The translations under genes and the position numbers were made by a program. Shown here piece after piece: positions 43,831 through 54,700 of a DNA stretch of 64,000 nucleotides. The DNA lies in NCBI GenBank assembly GCA_029240075.1, contig JARBTQ010000004.1, positions 62,001-126,000 of the forward strand, given 5' to 3'. Each line of letters begins with the position of its first letter. Within the stretch, counting starts at the first letter, position 1. This DNA comes from Chlamydiales bacterium (GTDB taxonomy: Bacteria; Chlamydiota; Chlamydiia; Chlamydiales; JARBTQ01). The notes beneath the pieces are model-generated. The model had not been told where the DNA came from, ran no database searches, and saw only the letters and a list, made by a program, of their open reading frames with translations.

Positions 43831-44958
43831 ATGTTTGAAACAGCGAAAGAGTTTTTTGGTAGCAGCCATTTTATAGATAAATCCATTTCGATCCTATTCA
43901 CACTTGTTTTGATTTGGTTTTTTAATGAGCTGATAAAGCGGGGGCTTACCAACTTATATAAGAGCTTAAAAAAGCATGAGGTTTCTCCATTTTGGGGAAG
44001 TCGTATTATTCTCTTATCTATTCACCCCTTAAATTTTCTTATCTGGGTACTGGGATTATCTTATATTTTAGAAGCTATATGTCCTCAGAGTTTTTTAGAA
44101 AACTTACAAAAACTAACGGCTTTGATTCGGTCTTTAAGCTTAATTTTCAGTAGTGCTTGGATCCTTTTCCAATGGAAAAATTGTATTCAAACTGAACTTA
44201 TCGTGGCCTATAAAGATCACACAACTAAATTTGAGCGTTCTAAGATAGATTTAATAGGTAAAGCTGTTTCTGCTGTGATCTCTCTGATGGTTATTATCGG
44301 GGTCATGAGTAAATTAGGATATCCTTTAGAGGGTATTTTAACAATCGGGGGTGTAGGTGCAGCAGCTATTGGTTTTGCTTCAAAAGATGTAATCTCGAAC
44401 TTTTTTGGAGGAACGATGGTTTATTTTACTCAACCCTTTGGGTTAGGGGATGTAATTCGTCTACCAGATAAAAATATTGAAGGAATCGTGGAAAGAATTG
44501 GGTGGTATCTTACTTGTATCCGTAATCCAGAAAAACAACCTATCTATGTCCCTAATGCAATATTTTCAAATGCAGTGGTCGTTAATTTAACTCGCATGTC
44601 TCACAGACGTATTCAGGAAGTGATAGGTGTTCGATATGAAGACGTAAATCATATTAGTAACATAGTTAAAAGAACACAGGAAATGTTGGAGAAAGAGCCA
44701 GAAATAGATCAAGAGATGCCGATTCTGATAGGATTCAATAAATTTAATGAATCTTCATTAGATATTCAAGTTACTGCATTTACACAGGTTACTAAATATA
44801 GTGATTACTTGATATTATTACAGAGAATCTTGATTAAAGTCTTAAAAATAGTTGAAGAAGAGGGGGCACAAATCCCTTACACCACCCGTACTATAGAGAT
44901 TATAGATAATTCTATATTTCACGCTAACGAGACTGAGAATAAGAACGACAACGATTAA
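43831..44958 (+). CDS. MscS-family mechanosensitive channel
   Basis: This 375-residue channel has several N-terminal membrane helices (about residues 18-36, 58-80, 85-112 and 150-178) and the MscS pore helix and beta domain in GGVGAAAIGFASKDVISNFFGG near 182-205, followed by GLGDVIRLPD and the VERIGW segment. The pore Gly/Ala pattern is clear. I start at the ATG at 43831 because AGGAAG precedes it; an earlier in-frame ATG (43768) has no ribosome site. MscS releases solutes under osmotic shock. The AsmA/TamB-like gene begins 26 bases after the stop, so the two probably form an operon for envelope stress. Confidence 0.88.
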   Translation: MFETAKEFFGSSHFIDKSISILFTLVLIWFFNELIKRGLTNLYKSLKKHEVSPFWGSRIILLSIHPLNFLIWVLGLSYILEAICPQSFLENLQKLTALIRSLSLIFSSAWILFQWKNCIQTELIVAYKDHTTKFERSKIDLIGKAVSAVISLMVIIGVMSKLGYPLEGILTIGGVGAAAIGFASKDVISNFFGGTMVYFTQPFGLGDVIRLPDKNIEGIVERIGWYLTCIRNPEKQPIYVPNAIFSNAVVVNLTRMSHRRIQEVIGVRYEDVNHISNIVKRTQEMLEKEPEIDQEMPILIGFNKFNESSLDIQVTAFTQVTKYSDYLILLQRILIKVLKIVEEEGAQIPYTTRTIEIIDNSIFHANETENKNDND

Positions 44959-44984
44959 TAGTAAAGGGACCATAGGAGAGAAAA

Positions 44985-47900
44985 ATGATGGGTTTAGTGA
45001 GACGAATATTGCGTAAGCGGATAACAAAAATCTTAGTAGCACTTTTTGCAATAAAATTTGCTATTATACTAATTGTCATAGCTACACTACCTGTGGTCCT
45101 TTCAACCTCGGAAGGAAAGAATTTCACAATAAATTTAGTCAATCGGTTTATACCAGGTTCTATTCAGGTTGCAACAATCGACTTAAAGTGGTTTAAAGGT
45201 CAACATATAGAAAATTTAACTCTTTTATCACCTTCAGGCGAACCTATTTTTGGGTTAGAACATTTCTCTACAGAAGCTTCTTTATTTCAATTATTATCTA
45301 AAAAACCTGAACTTGCTAAAACTAAAATTATTAATCCTCATCTTAGTTTAGTTGTCAATGAAGACGGAAGCTCCAATCTAGATCATGCCTTAAGTAAAGT
45401 TCATAACTATACTACTACGGAAGAAGAATTAGTGGCTAAGCTCAAAAATGGGGATGGAGGGGATAAAAGCTCTTTTAAGATTGACTTCCCATTTTCAGCA
45501 GACCTTTCTGTAGAAGGGGGGCGCTTTACCCTTGAGGGACCTGGTTTAACCTCTTTTGAGATCTCTAATTTAAATTTACATGTAGATCTTTCTAAAGATA
45601 CGAGCAAGCCGATTATACTAGCTTTTAACTGTAATACAAATCAAGGTGACATAAAAGGGAAAGTTGATCTTATAAGTCAAATTACAGGAATTAATCTCCA
45701 AAAAGAATTTGAAATTGCAAAAGACCAGGCAGGATCCTGGCATATTCCGACCCAAGTGACAGTATCAGCTACTGCTCAAGTAATCAGCTTGCCTATAAAA
45801 GGGATTGATCAAGCCTTCTCTCTTTACAATCCCGCGATAAAAGGTTGCTTATTGGCTGCTTTGGGACCGTATCTTAACTTAGACTTGGATGCAAAAGCCA
45901 CTAGTAATGAGGCTAATTTCAAGTTAAAGATAAATTCTCCCCAATTAAACTTGAGCATTAACGAAAAATTATCCGCAGATCTATTAACATTAATAGAGCC
46001 TGCGAATTTTTCATGGAAACTAGATCCCATGCTGTGGCCCCTATTAACCCAAACTTTAGCTCTTAGCGAATTGCAATCGCAAGGAACTACAATTATTAGT
46101 GGACAATTCAATACTTTCTCAATCCCTATGCAAGGTTTTGAGATCAATCCTACCGGCTTAAAATTAGATACTGTCTTTGATATGAGCATTGCTGATCTGA
46201 AACCAAAAGGATCAAACGAAATAATATCTTTTAGTGCATGCAAGGCACGTTGTCAAATTCCCTCTTTATCAGATAAGATTCAAGCTACTTTAAGTATTAC
46301 TGGACAATACAATAAGCAACCTCTAAGTTTACAAAGTCACATTCTATTGCCTCAGGGGCTAATTCAAAATGGAAAGCTTGAAACAAACAATTTATCTATG
46401 CAAACTTCAGTTGCGTTAACGGGGCTTCCAACTTCTCTTATAGAGTTGTTGGGAAAACAACCAGGTTTAAAAGATCTTTTAGGACCTTCATTGTCAGTTC
46501 AGACTCAGTTGGAAATGTACGGTTTTGAAAATGCAACTCTTCAATTAGCAGTGCAAAGTGATCGGCTTTCTGTTGATCAATTTATAGTAGAGTTAGCGCA
46601 AGGTCACCTGCGATTAAAGCAACCTGCAACTATCAAGTATGAACCCTCATTATCATTAGCAAGGCATTATTTAAAAGATGCCAACGGTTTGCAATTAACA
46701 AATATAGCCCCACTACAAATCAACTTTAAGCAATTTGATTTACCTATAAATAGTTTAGGAAAAGGGGAATTAGATCTAGATAAAGGATCTTTGCAAGCAG
46801 AGTTAGCTCTTATGGGAAATATGGGATTACAATTACCTCAAGTAGGGCAAGCTTTGTTAAAACAGTTGTTCGTTACAATTGATGCGCAACCTTTAAATCA
46901 GCCTATTATCTTAGCTAAAACTTTAGTAAATGGAATAAATCCATCTGACTTGTTTACTCAGGGAATAGGACCAAGTCTACAAGGGGAGTTAGAAATTCGG
47001 CCTACTATGAAAAACAAAGGGGAATTCCATACTGCAGCTTTTAATTTTAAACTCAATAGTGAATTAATAGACTTTTCTGCCGATGCTCTTTTGCTGGAAG
47101 ATAAGAGAATTGATTTTAGGAACCCTATTAAGTTTAGATATACAATGAAGCCTGAATGTTTTTCAAAGCTATCTTTGGCTATTCAACAAAGAATTAGTTT
47201 AATTCAGCCTACAGTTGTTAACTTAATAGTATCCCCTTTTTCACTCCCAATTAATGAAGGGAACTTAGAAAATATAGCTTTAGAGGTTAATTTAGGAACG
47301 GACCGATTTGAAATAAAAGGGAATCCCTTATGGGATGGGACCAACTTACGCCACCTTCAGGTAAAAGCAAAAGTCAATGGGCAGTCGAATGAAATCTCTT
47401 TGCAGCATAATTTTGCTTTAAATTTTCCTGTTACTAAGGATGAAACTACTTGGATAGGGGATGTTACTGTTAAGCATTGGTTAGAACAAGGTAAATTTAA
47501 CTTAGAAAAGGCACAGTGCAAGCTTAAGACAGATTTAGATCATATCCCTTTTGGTTTTGCGGATAGATTACTAAATCTTCCTAATGTTCTATCATCAACA
47601 CTGGGATTACAAGGTAAAATTTCACTTGATGTGGCTTTAGATTCAATAGCTAGGGATATTCAAGGCGATATCAAGCTGGCTATACAGTCTGAATATTTAA
47701 AATTGGCTAATACCTCTCGTATAGCTAATGGAATGTTTCTTTTGAGTGAAGGTAATCCTACAGTATTAGATTGGCGTCTTACTCCCCAAGCTTACTATAA
47801 TATGCAATTAGCCAAATTCAAGTGGGATCAAAAAAATACAGAAGCAGGGACTTCAGAATATGAACCCTATTTTAAACTTCTAGATTCTGTTCCTTTCAAA

Positions 47901-49259
47901 TTACATTTGTCACATCTGCGGTTCCCCGTAAAAAATATCGCTAATTTTAATCCTGCTGATTTTGGTTTAAGGATGAACTTAGGCATCGCAGCTATTCCTT
48001 TGCAAAATTTGAACACACAACAAAAAGCGTCATTTAAAAATATAAGCTTTTCTTTCTCTAATAAAAGTCTTCAGGATCCTGTTTCATTTGACTTTCAAGG
48101 ATTTTTAAATAGTCCTCATTATGATCAAAGCCAAGTAGCTATAAAGGGGGAATTTAGAAATGTCTTTAATAAGAAGGGAAAATTTGATTTTGATAATACG
48201 ATAGCTCACTTTAATACAGAATTTTTGAAACTTCCAATCCCCTGGTTGAAGGAATTTTTACCGCTAGATAATAAGCATAAAAATTTATTAGGCGCTATGT
48301 TGGGTTCTGAATTAGATATGAAATTATATACAGAGATTTATAAAAAAACAGGACCTGTAACAGCGCAAATCAATTCATCAAATCTCAATGTAGCATTTCA
48401 AGGAGGATTTAAACAGGGTAATTTATATCTTGATAAAGATGCTACAGCTCATTTAACAGTTACAGAGGAGCTTTGTAAATCTTTAGAACAATTTGTGGAT
48501 AAAGAATTAATTGCGCTCAAGGAAGTGAAACAACCCATTAAATTTGCAATTGAAGCAGATGGTTTTGAGGTACCATGCAGTCCTTTTGATAAATCAAAGC
48601 TTAAAGTTAATGAAGCAAGGTTAGAACTTGGTAAAGCTATCATAAAAAACGGAGGTTTGGTCGAAATGATTTTAAATCTCCTAAAGTTAAAAACCAATTC
48701 TGGAGAGTCAATGACATTATGGGCGGCTCCTGTCGTATTTCATATTCAAGATGGCGTTTTAAGTTATAATCGTGCTGATGCACTCCTTGGTGATCGTATT
48801 CATATTGCTACTTGGGGCAATAGTAATCTAATTAATAGAGATATAGATATTAGGCTTGGTATCACAGCTCAGACGTTAAAATATGCTAGCAAATTACTCT
48901 TGCCAGATGACTACATTCTACAAATTCCAATTAGAGGTAAATTAGATCGAATCAGTGTTGATAAAAAGCGAGTCGCAATCAGGCTAGGTGCTTTACAAGC
49001 TCAAAAGTTGGGCGTAGGGGGAGCTGCACTTGGATTGATTACAGATGCTTTAACTAAAGTTACAGAGAAGGATCCTATGCCCCCTGCCCCGGTAAAACCA
49101 TTTCCTTGGGAAGTTGAGAAGAGAGAGGATCTTTCGACTATTGAGCAGGAACCTGAACAAAGTTCAACACCTTTAGATAGTTCTAATGAAAATAACCCTG
49201 AGAAAAAGTCTAAAGGTGAAAAGGTTGATTTGAAGGACCTTCTAAAACTTTTTAAATAA
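44985..49259 (+). CDS. AsmA/TamB-like envelope protein
   Basis: This 1424-residue protein has one N-terminal membrane anchor (about residues 16-40) and then a very long region of beta-strand-rich, low-Cys sequence typical of AsmA/TamB/YhdP proteins, which form a hydrophobic groove bridging inner and outer membranes for phospholipid transport. The opening NLVNRFIPGSIQVATIDLKWF near 48-68 and the strand SLFQLLSKKPELAKTKIINP near 97-116 fit AsmA-domain starts. The end (about 1385-1424) is charged, Pro/Glu/Lys-rich and probably disordered. Start ATG 44985 behind CATAGGAGAG. Cotranscribed with mscS-like gene. A hairpin without U-tract lies at 49270-49308. Confidence 0.75.
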   Translation: MMGLVRRILRKRITKILVALFAIKFAIILIVIATLPVVLSTSEGKNFTINLVNRFIPGSIQVATIDLKWFKGQHIENLTLLSPSGEPIFGLEHFSTEASLFQLLSKKPELAKTKIINPHLSLVVNEDGSSNLDHALSKVHNYTTTEEELVAKLKNGDGGDKSSFKIDFPFSADLSVEGGRFTLEGPGLTSFEISNLNLHVDLSKDTSKPIILAFNCNTNQGDIKGKVDLISQITGINLQKEFEIAKDQAGSWHIPTQVTVSATAQVISLPIKGIDQAFSLYNPAIKGCLLAALGPYLNLDLDAKATSNEANFKLKINSPQLNLSINEKLSADLLTLIEPANFSWKLDPMLWPLLTQTLALSELQSQGTTIISGQFNTFSIPMQGFEINPTGLKLDTVFDMSIADLKPKGSNEIISFSACKARCQIPSLSDKIQATLSITGQYNKQPLSLQSHILLPQGLIQNGKLETNNLSMQTSVALTGLPTSLIELLGKQPGLKDLLGPSLSVQTQLEMYGFENATLQLAVQSDRLSVDQFIVELAQGHLRLKQPATIKYEPSLSLARHYLKDANGLQLTNIAPLQINFKQFDLPINSLGKGELDLDKGSLQAELALMGNMGLQLPQVGQALLKQLFVTIDAQPLNQPIILAKTLVNGINPSDLFTQGIGPSLQGELEIRPTMKNKGEFHTAAFNFKLNSELIDFSADALLLEDKRIDFRNPIKFRYTMKPECFSKLSLAIQQRISLIQPTVVNLIVSPFSLPINEGNLENIALEVNLGTDRFEIKGNPLWDGTNLRHLQVKAKVNGQSNEISLQHNFALNFPVTKDETTWIGDVTVKHWLEQGKFNLEKAQCKLKTDLDHIPFGFADRLLNLPNVLSSTLGLQGKISLDVALDSIARDIQGDIKLAIQSEYLKLANTSRIANGMFLLSEGNPTVLDWRLTPQAYYNMQLAKFKWDQKNTEAGTSEYEPYFKLLDSVPFKLHLSHLRFPVKNIANFNPADFGLRMNLGIAAIPLQNLNTQQKASFKNISFSFSNKSLQDPVSFDFQGFLNSPHYDQSQVAIKGEFRNVFNKKGKFDFDNTIAHFNTEFLKLPIPWLKEFLPLDNKHKNLLGAMLGSELDMKLYTEIYKKTGPVTAQINSSNLNVAFQGGFKQGNLYLDKDATAHLTVTEELCKSLEQFVDKELIALKEVKQPIKFAIEADGFEVPCSPFDKSKLKVNEARLELGKAIIKNGGLVEMILNLLKLKTNSGESMTLWAAPVVFHIQDGVLSYNRADALLGDRIHIATWGNSNLINRDIDIRLGITAQTLKYASKLLLPDDYILQIPIRGKLDRISVDKKRVAIRLGALQAQKLGVGGAALGLITDALTKVTEKDPMPPAPVKPFPWEVEKREDLSTIEQEPEQSSTPLDSSNENNPEKKSKGEKVDLKDLLKLFK

Positions 49260-49810
49260 ACTACCTCTTAAGGTTTAATCAATTCTATATTAAGGTTGAT
49301 TAAGCCTTGGGTGAATAAAATGATTTCGCTTTTAATTGAGCTTCATTAGCCAGTGAGTCACTGCAATAAAGAGATCGTATACAAAGAACGACCCAGTTTA
49401 TAATGCCTAATGCACTCCGTTTAAACTACACATCTAATTAATTTCATTTATATTAGTCTACTGTCTGGCTACGTATAGAGCCTTTCGTCTTCGCTCTACA
49501 CGCTTCATAAAAGATTGTTCGTAGGTTTTTAACAGAAATTCTACTATCGGGTTAGGCTTATCAGGGAAGAGAACTGTATAGTAACGATTTCATTAAATAA
49601 TGATGTTATCGAAGCAGAAAGATGTGGATTGAATAAAAAGATGGGAAGTTATGACTTTATCTAAAGCAAGGTAATGGTTCTATTGCAGACTATTGACGGT
49701 CATTCAAAGATAATTGAACAGAGCAATTTTCCGGCTCAACCTTTTGCGAAGCCCTTTTTATCCTACTTTATAAGTCAGTCAATAAGCATGAACTAAATTG
49801 GAAAAGGAGA
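49260..49810. other. Intergenic region with hairpin and decayed coding trace
   Basis: These 551 bases hold an imperfect 13-bp hairpin at 49270-49308 (AAGGTTTAATCAA and TTGATTAAGCCTT) just after the AsmA/TamB-like gene and a 41-codon open minus-strand trace at 49300-49425 with a coherent tail (LGIINWVVL near its start) but no ATG. It may be an old transposase fragment. No intact gene. Confidence 0.3.
49270..49308 (+). terminator. Hairpin downstream of the AsmA/TamB-like gene
   Basis: 13-bp stem with one G-U pair and a 13-base loop, 10 bases after the stop. It lacks a U-tract, so intrinsic termination is likely but not certain. Confidence 0.45.
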
Positions 49811-51226
49811 CTAAGTAATCCAAATCGAATAAATAGCCTGTGCAATACAAAAGTAAATTACAGTGGAAAGGATATCATTAAAGGCTGTGACGATAGGACC
49901 TGCTGCTACAGCTGGGTCAACTCCTATTCTAGAAAAAAATAGGGGAGAAAGTACACCGAGTAGTGTAGCATTCACGCATGCACCTACAAGACCACAGCCA
50001 ACAATAACCGCAAGTTTTAAAGCATGAGCTTGTACATCCAAAATATGAAAACAAACTAAAGAATAAACAACGCTTCCACAGAAAAGCCCAAAAGTAAGCC
50101 CTGCAAGTGTTCCGATAATAAGCTCTTTACGTAAAGTTTCCCATTGATTGCGCATTGAGAATGATTCGGTTGCCATATTTCTTACTAGTACAGTACTGCA
50201 CTGTAGCCCTATATTTCCTGATAGACCCGTAATTAGTGAAACAAAAAATATTCCAAATTCAAACCATTGGAAAGAGGATTGCACTTTCATATTGATAATA
50301 CCACCACATGCTGTTCCAAATAGCCACGGAATACGAGCCCAAAAGCGGCGGTTTAGAGGGACGTTTTCGCTGATATCTTCATCTGTACCTGCCATGTGAG
50401 CTATGGTTTCATCCACAATATCTTCCATAGCTTTTACAATTACTGTATCGGAAACAACACCAAGTAAATTATTATCGTAGTCAACGACAGGTAACGTGCC
50501 TAGATTATACCTTTCAAAAAGCATAACGATGTTTTCTCTAGGGGTATTAGGAAAGACTTTATGATAAATAGGTTTAACAACTTGCCTTAAAGGAAGATGA
50601 GATGGACTTACGATTAAACTTCTAACTGGGACACAACCTAATAGAGTTCCAGCATGGCTAAGCACATAAACATTGTGGGTCAAATCAAAATGGGGAAACT
50701 CCCGTATATAAGTCGCAGCCATTCCAATAGTGGTATCTAATGAAAATGCGAAAAACTCATTAGTCATAATTCGGCCTGCACTGTTCTCATCGTATTGCTG
50801 GATCTGCCGGATACGAACTAATTTACGCGGCTCCACTCTCGTTAAAACATTAAGCTTTTTTTCTTCATTCAATAACTCGAGGATCTCGACTGCTCTTTGA
50901 GGAGAGATCATTTCAATGAGATAGCAAACCTCTTCATCAGATAGTTCTTCAAATATAGTTTCGCAGGTTGTATCATCGGCATGTAGGATAAAATTGAGCT
51001 TTGTTTCGAAATTAGGTAAGTGCTTATAGAGGACCGAGCGCTTCTCGCGCGAAAGATGAGAGGCTGCATAAGCAAGGTCAATGCAATTGTATTCAGCAGT
51101 TATTTTGCTAATAAGGTGAGAGATCTCGTGTTCATCTTCTTGGATGAAAGCAGTATCTAACCGGCTGAGCAATAAGTCATCTAAATAGGCGTAACGTATT
51201 GAGCTTTTTACAGGATTAGTCTGCAT
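49811..51226 (-). CDS. mgtE: MgtE-type magnesium transporter
   Basis: This protein has the MgtE layout: N-terminal helical domain (about residues 30-140, with EELSDEEVCYLIEMISPQRA), paired CBS domains (about 150-275) that sense Mg, and five C-terminal membrane helices (about 300-470) with the pore residues including GLSGNIGLQ. It imports Mg into the cytoplasm. The frame extends upstream to a TTG at 51241, but a GGAG site seven bases before the ATG at 51226 supports the shorter form of 471 residues. It is a stand-alone gene. Confidence 0.92.
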   Translation of the reverse strand: MQTNPVKSSIRYAYLDDLLLSRLDTAFIQEDEHEISHLISKITAEYNCIDLAYAASHLSREKRSVLYKHLPNFETKLNFILHADDTTCETIFEELSDEEVCYLIEMISPQRAVEILELLNEEKKLNVLTRVEPRKLVRIRQIQQYDENSAGRIMTNEFFAFSLDTTIGMAATYIREFPHFDLTHNVYVLSHAGTLLGCVPVRSLIVSPSHLPLRQVVKPIYHKVFPNTPRENIVMLFERYNLGTLPVVDYDNNLLGVVSDTVIVKAMEDIVDETIAHMAGTDEDISENVPLNRRFWARIPWLFGTACGGIINMKVQSSFQWFEFGIFFVSLITGLSGNIGLQCSTVLVRNMATESFSMRNQWETLRKELIIGTLAGLTFGLFCGSVVYSLVCFHILDVQAHALKLAVIVGCGLVGACVNATLLGVLSPLFFSRIGVDPAVAAGPIVTAFNDILSTVIYFCIAQAIYSIWIT

Positions 51227-51241
51227 AAGGCCACTCCGCAA

Positions 51242-51720
51242 TTTTTACAAGAAATCTATTATTAAATACTTAAACTATCTAAGTTAGTAGCTGCTCAATT
51301 TTATAAGCTATTTGATGCTAGCTCTAATCTGAAATAAGCTTTTCTATGATTTATCCCTAATGGAAAGGACTATTAAAAACTCGAGCCTGTCCTAAGAATC
51401 TAGGTCGCTTAACTAGCAAGATGCGTTGTTGAAGCTTTTAAATTCAAAGGACTGTGGTTAAACTATGTTAATCAGATAGGGATTTTTTAACTAGATAAAA
51501 CTCAAACAAGCTTAAAATGAGAATTAAGTCCAAAAAATATTTTTATAGTTTTGTGAAATCGTTTCCTGCAATAGGGGTTTTGGTTTTTAACCCTGTTTTA
51601 CTTTTCCTAAAAAGTTTAAACTTTTAGTAGAATTCTCTATAAATCAAACTACCCCCTTATATTTAACTGTAAGGAGGCTAAAACATATTTACTTAGTAAG
51701 CTAGATAGAGCGCATTGTGT
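51242..51720. other. Intergenic region, no gene seen
   Basis: These 479 bases contain a perfect 16-bp palindrome AAAAGTTTAAACTTTT (51610-51625) and an AAGGAGG near 51671 that is not followed by a start codon at proper spacing. AT-rich and otherwise featureless. Confidence 0.3.
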
Positions 51721-54700
51721 TTACCTCTTTTGTATAAAGCCAAACTGGAGCAATAAAGCTTTGACACCTGTAGGTGTTAAAGTTCTAACATGCTTAATCT
51801 CATCAATCTCAATTAGTTTTTGGTCTGTATAATAAAGGTAATTTTCATAAAGGCGTTCTTTTTCGCGCCAAAACCATTCATTAGTCTCCTGTACCGCTCT
51901 GCGAGGAATAATTGCTTTTTCCTCTTTAAGCCCTTCAAGTCTTTGGTACAAAAGTTGTTTAAGCTCACTATTTCTTTCTTTATCAATTCGATCTTTTACT
52001 CTTGTTTCTTGTTCAGAGTGGGAATGCAAAAGACGCTCTAAATTTAAAATATAGTGATTCTTTTTTTGACTCTTGAGCTCTACTTCTTTGTCCTGTAAGT
52101 CATCGCACACATAGAAATTTTTGCAAAATTCTTCTAAAGCTTCTATAACACTATTTTTTTGTTCAATATTTTCAGAAAGCTTTTTCAATTCAGCATTACC
52201 AATTTCTTGTGCAATTTTGTAAATATTTTCTATATTAAACGATCGATCAAAACGCTCAATTACCTGAGCTGCGATTTGATAACGCCCTTTTGTTCCATGA
52301 TATTCATAGGGGTCCTCATATATCATGGTCTCTGCATGAGGGATTGCAATGCCCAGAGAGTGTAATGTTTTCGTATAAAACTGGATTTCATGAGCACTAT
52401 TTTCATTATCCCCTTCACTAGCCATTTGCATGATGATTTCACTTTTATAAGAGTCAATGCTAGCATGTATTTTCTGTTCCAAAGTATAATCTGGATGATT
52501 TTGCTCTGTTAGGTGGGTATATAGCTGTAATGATTCTGTAATCCAACGGCCTCCACAATGTTTTCCAGCTTCAGCTAACTGTAGAATATAAGCAGAACAA
52601 TCGCTATTCCCTAAAGCTAGGAAGTAGATAAGTTGCTGAGCAGGGCTTAAAGTATCAAAAAAAGTGAAATCTATAGTCAAATTTGTAGATAAGGGAAGTT
52701 CTACTATTTTTTGAAGAAGATCCTGAAGGTAGATTATCTCATCTGTAGTGAGTTGTGTAGAAAAATCCTCTTTAGAAAATTCATCTAAATGCAGAAAATA
52801 GGGCAATTTAGCTGCTGCTAATTTCTGCAGAAAAATGTGAGATATATGTCTTAAAAGAGTTTCTAATTTTTGATAGAAGGGTTTGTAATCCTTGGGGACA
52901 CCATAATGCTTAGGGTTTTTTATCTTAACGCATTCTATAAGGTGCTCTAATCCTTGCCTTAGCTCTTCACGAGTGATAGGTTCGTTATCATTCGTAAAGA
53001 TGGCGCCATTTTCATCAATGCGATCAAAAAGAATCAGCAAAAAGTTTAAATTCAGCTTTGTGGCGACTTTAGGCAACAGGGGAAGTTGCTTATCCTCATT
53101 AGTTTTTGCTAAGCTAATTCGCAACAAGGAGGCATCTTCATACTCCTTTATAATAGAACTGATTTCTTGGCTTTTCCTGATAATAGTATTAGCGACTTCA
53201 GTAACTTTTATACTGTTAAACCGATTTTGATCTTGCTGATAACCATTGTAAATCTCTTCTATTAATGCTAGTACGTGGTCAGGCATTTGGTGCTTCAAGG
53301 AAAGCTTTAAAGCTAACAATACCAGATCTTGTACATCTTGGATATTAGGAATAAGATATTGGAGTAACGTCGGTATAACTTCGCATTTTTTCTCAAAGTA
53401 GGCACTATGTAAAGCTGTATTATGTTTATGGTCCCGAGCTAAAATATCGATACCTTTTTCTAAAAGAATTTTTGCAATAGCAGCATAGCCTGCTTTACAA
53501 GCTATATGTAAGCAAGTTTCCCCCTTACCGTTTCTAGCATTTAAGTTAGCTTTTTTATCTAAAAGTAATTGAAGAAATAATGGATCTTCTAACTGAGATG
53601 CTATATGGAGAGGCCTCTCTTGAAAATTATTTTGAGTTTCAGCTAATGCGCCTAATTCCAATAGTTTTTGTACGAGAGCGTAATGTTTATGTATGCAGGC
53701 TAAATGTAGGGGAGTTTGACCATTCATATTTTGAGCTTCTAATGATAGCCCTTTTTGATATAGCTCCACAACTAAATCGATGTGGTTTTTTTCACATACT
53801 ATATGTAAAAGAGTGTACCCCTTTTGGTCACAAATATGTAAATTGGCTTCACGTTGATGAAGTTCAGTAATAAGATTCTTATCTCCGATTTCATAAGCAG
53901 CTTGTAAAATAGTGCGCTGATTTTCGTCTTGAACATTTTTTTCAAATAGGAGAAATGCTAAGTCCTGATGCCGGCAAGCTAAGTGCAAGGGCGAAAGATT
54001 ATCAGAATTAAGAAAATTAATTTTCGCTCCTTTTTCGATTAAGTAAAGACATATTTGGGAATGGCCATGCTTGCAAGCTAGATGAAGAGGGGTATTCCCA
54101 TCCCTGTCAGGTACATCTACTTGAGCCCCATTTTCAAGGAAGGCTAAAACAGCTTCAGAGTGCGCTCTTGCACAAGCATAGTGCAAAGGTTGTTGCAATT
54201 GTTCATTTTGCTTATTGAGATCGTATTCTTCATCTATAAAATGATATAGCAAGAATGGCAGGTTATACTTACCGATAATATGGATAGGATTCTCACCATT
54301 GTTAGACTCCTCCGCTAATCGTTTTATAAGCTGAACAGTCAGCTGGTGATGGTCATTTTTATAGGCTCTGGCTAAAGGTGTATCATGGTCATTATCCTCT
54401 AGTTCGATATTAGCACCTTCTCTTAACATTTTGTTAATAAGGGCAATTTCCCCTTTTTCACATGCATAATGGAGTGGTGTAGAACCTGTAAGATCAGGAA
54501 TATTCATAAGAGCCATTCGGTCTATTAAGTACAATGCTACTTCCACGTGCCTTTCAATGATAGCTATATGAAGAGGGCTATGACCGTTTTGATCTTGAAT
54601 ATCGATTTTGCAATCGTTTTGGACTAACAATTCTACAAGATTCTTAAAACCTCTTTTGCAAGCTATATGTAAAGGGGTATGTCCATTTTCAAAACTAATA

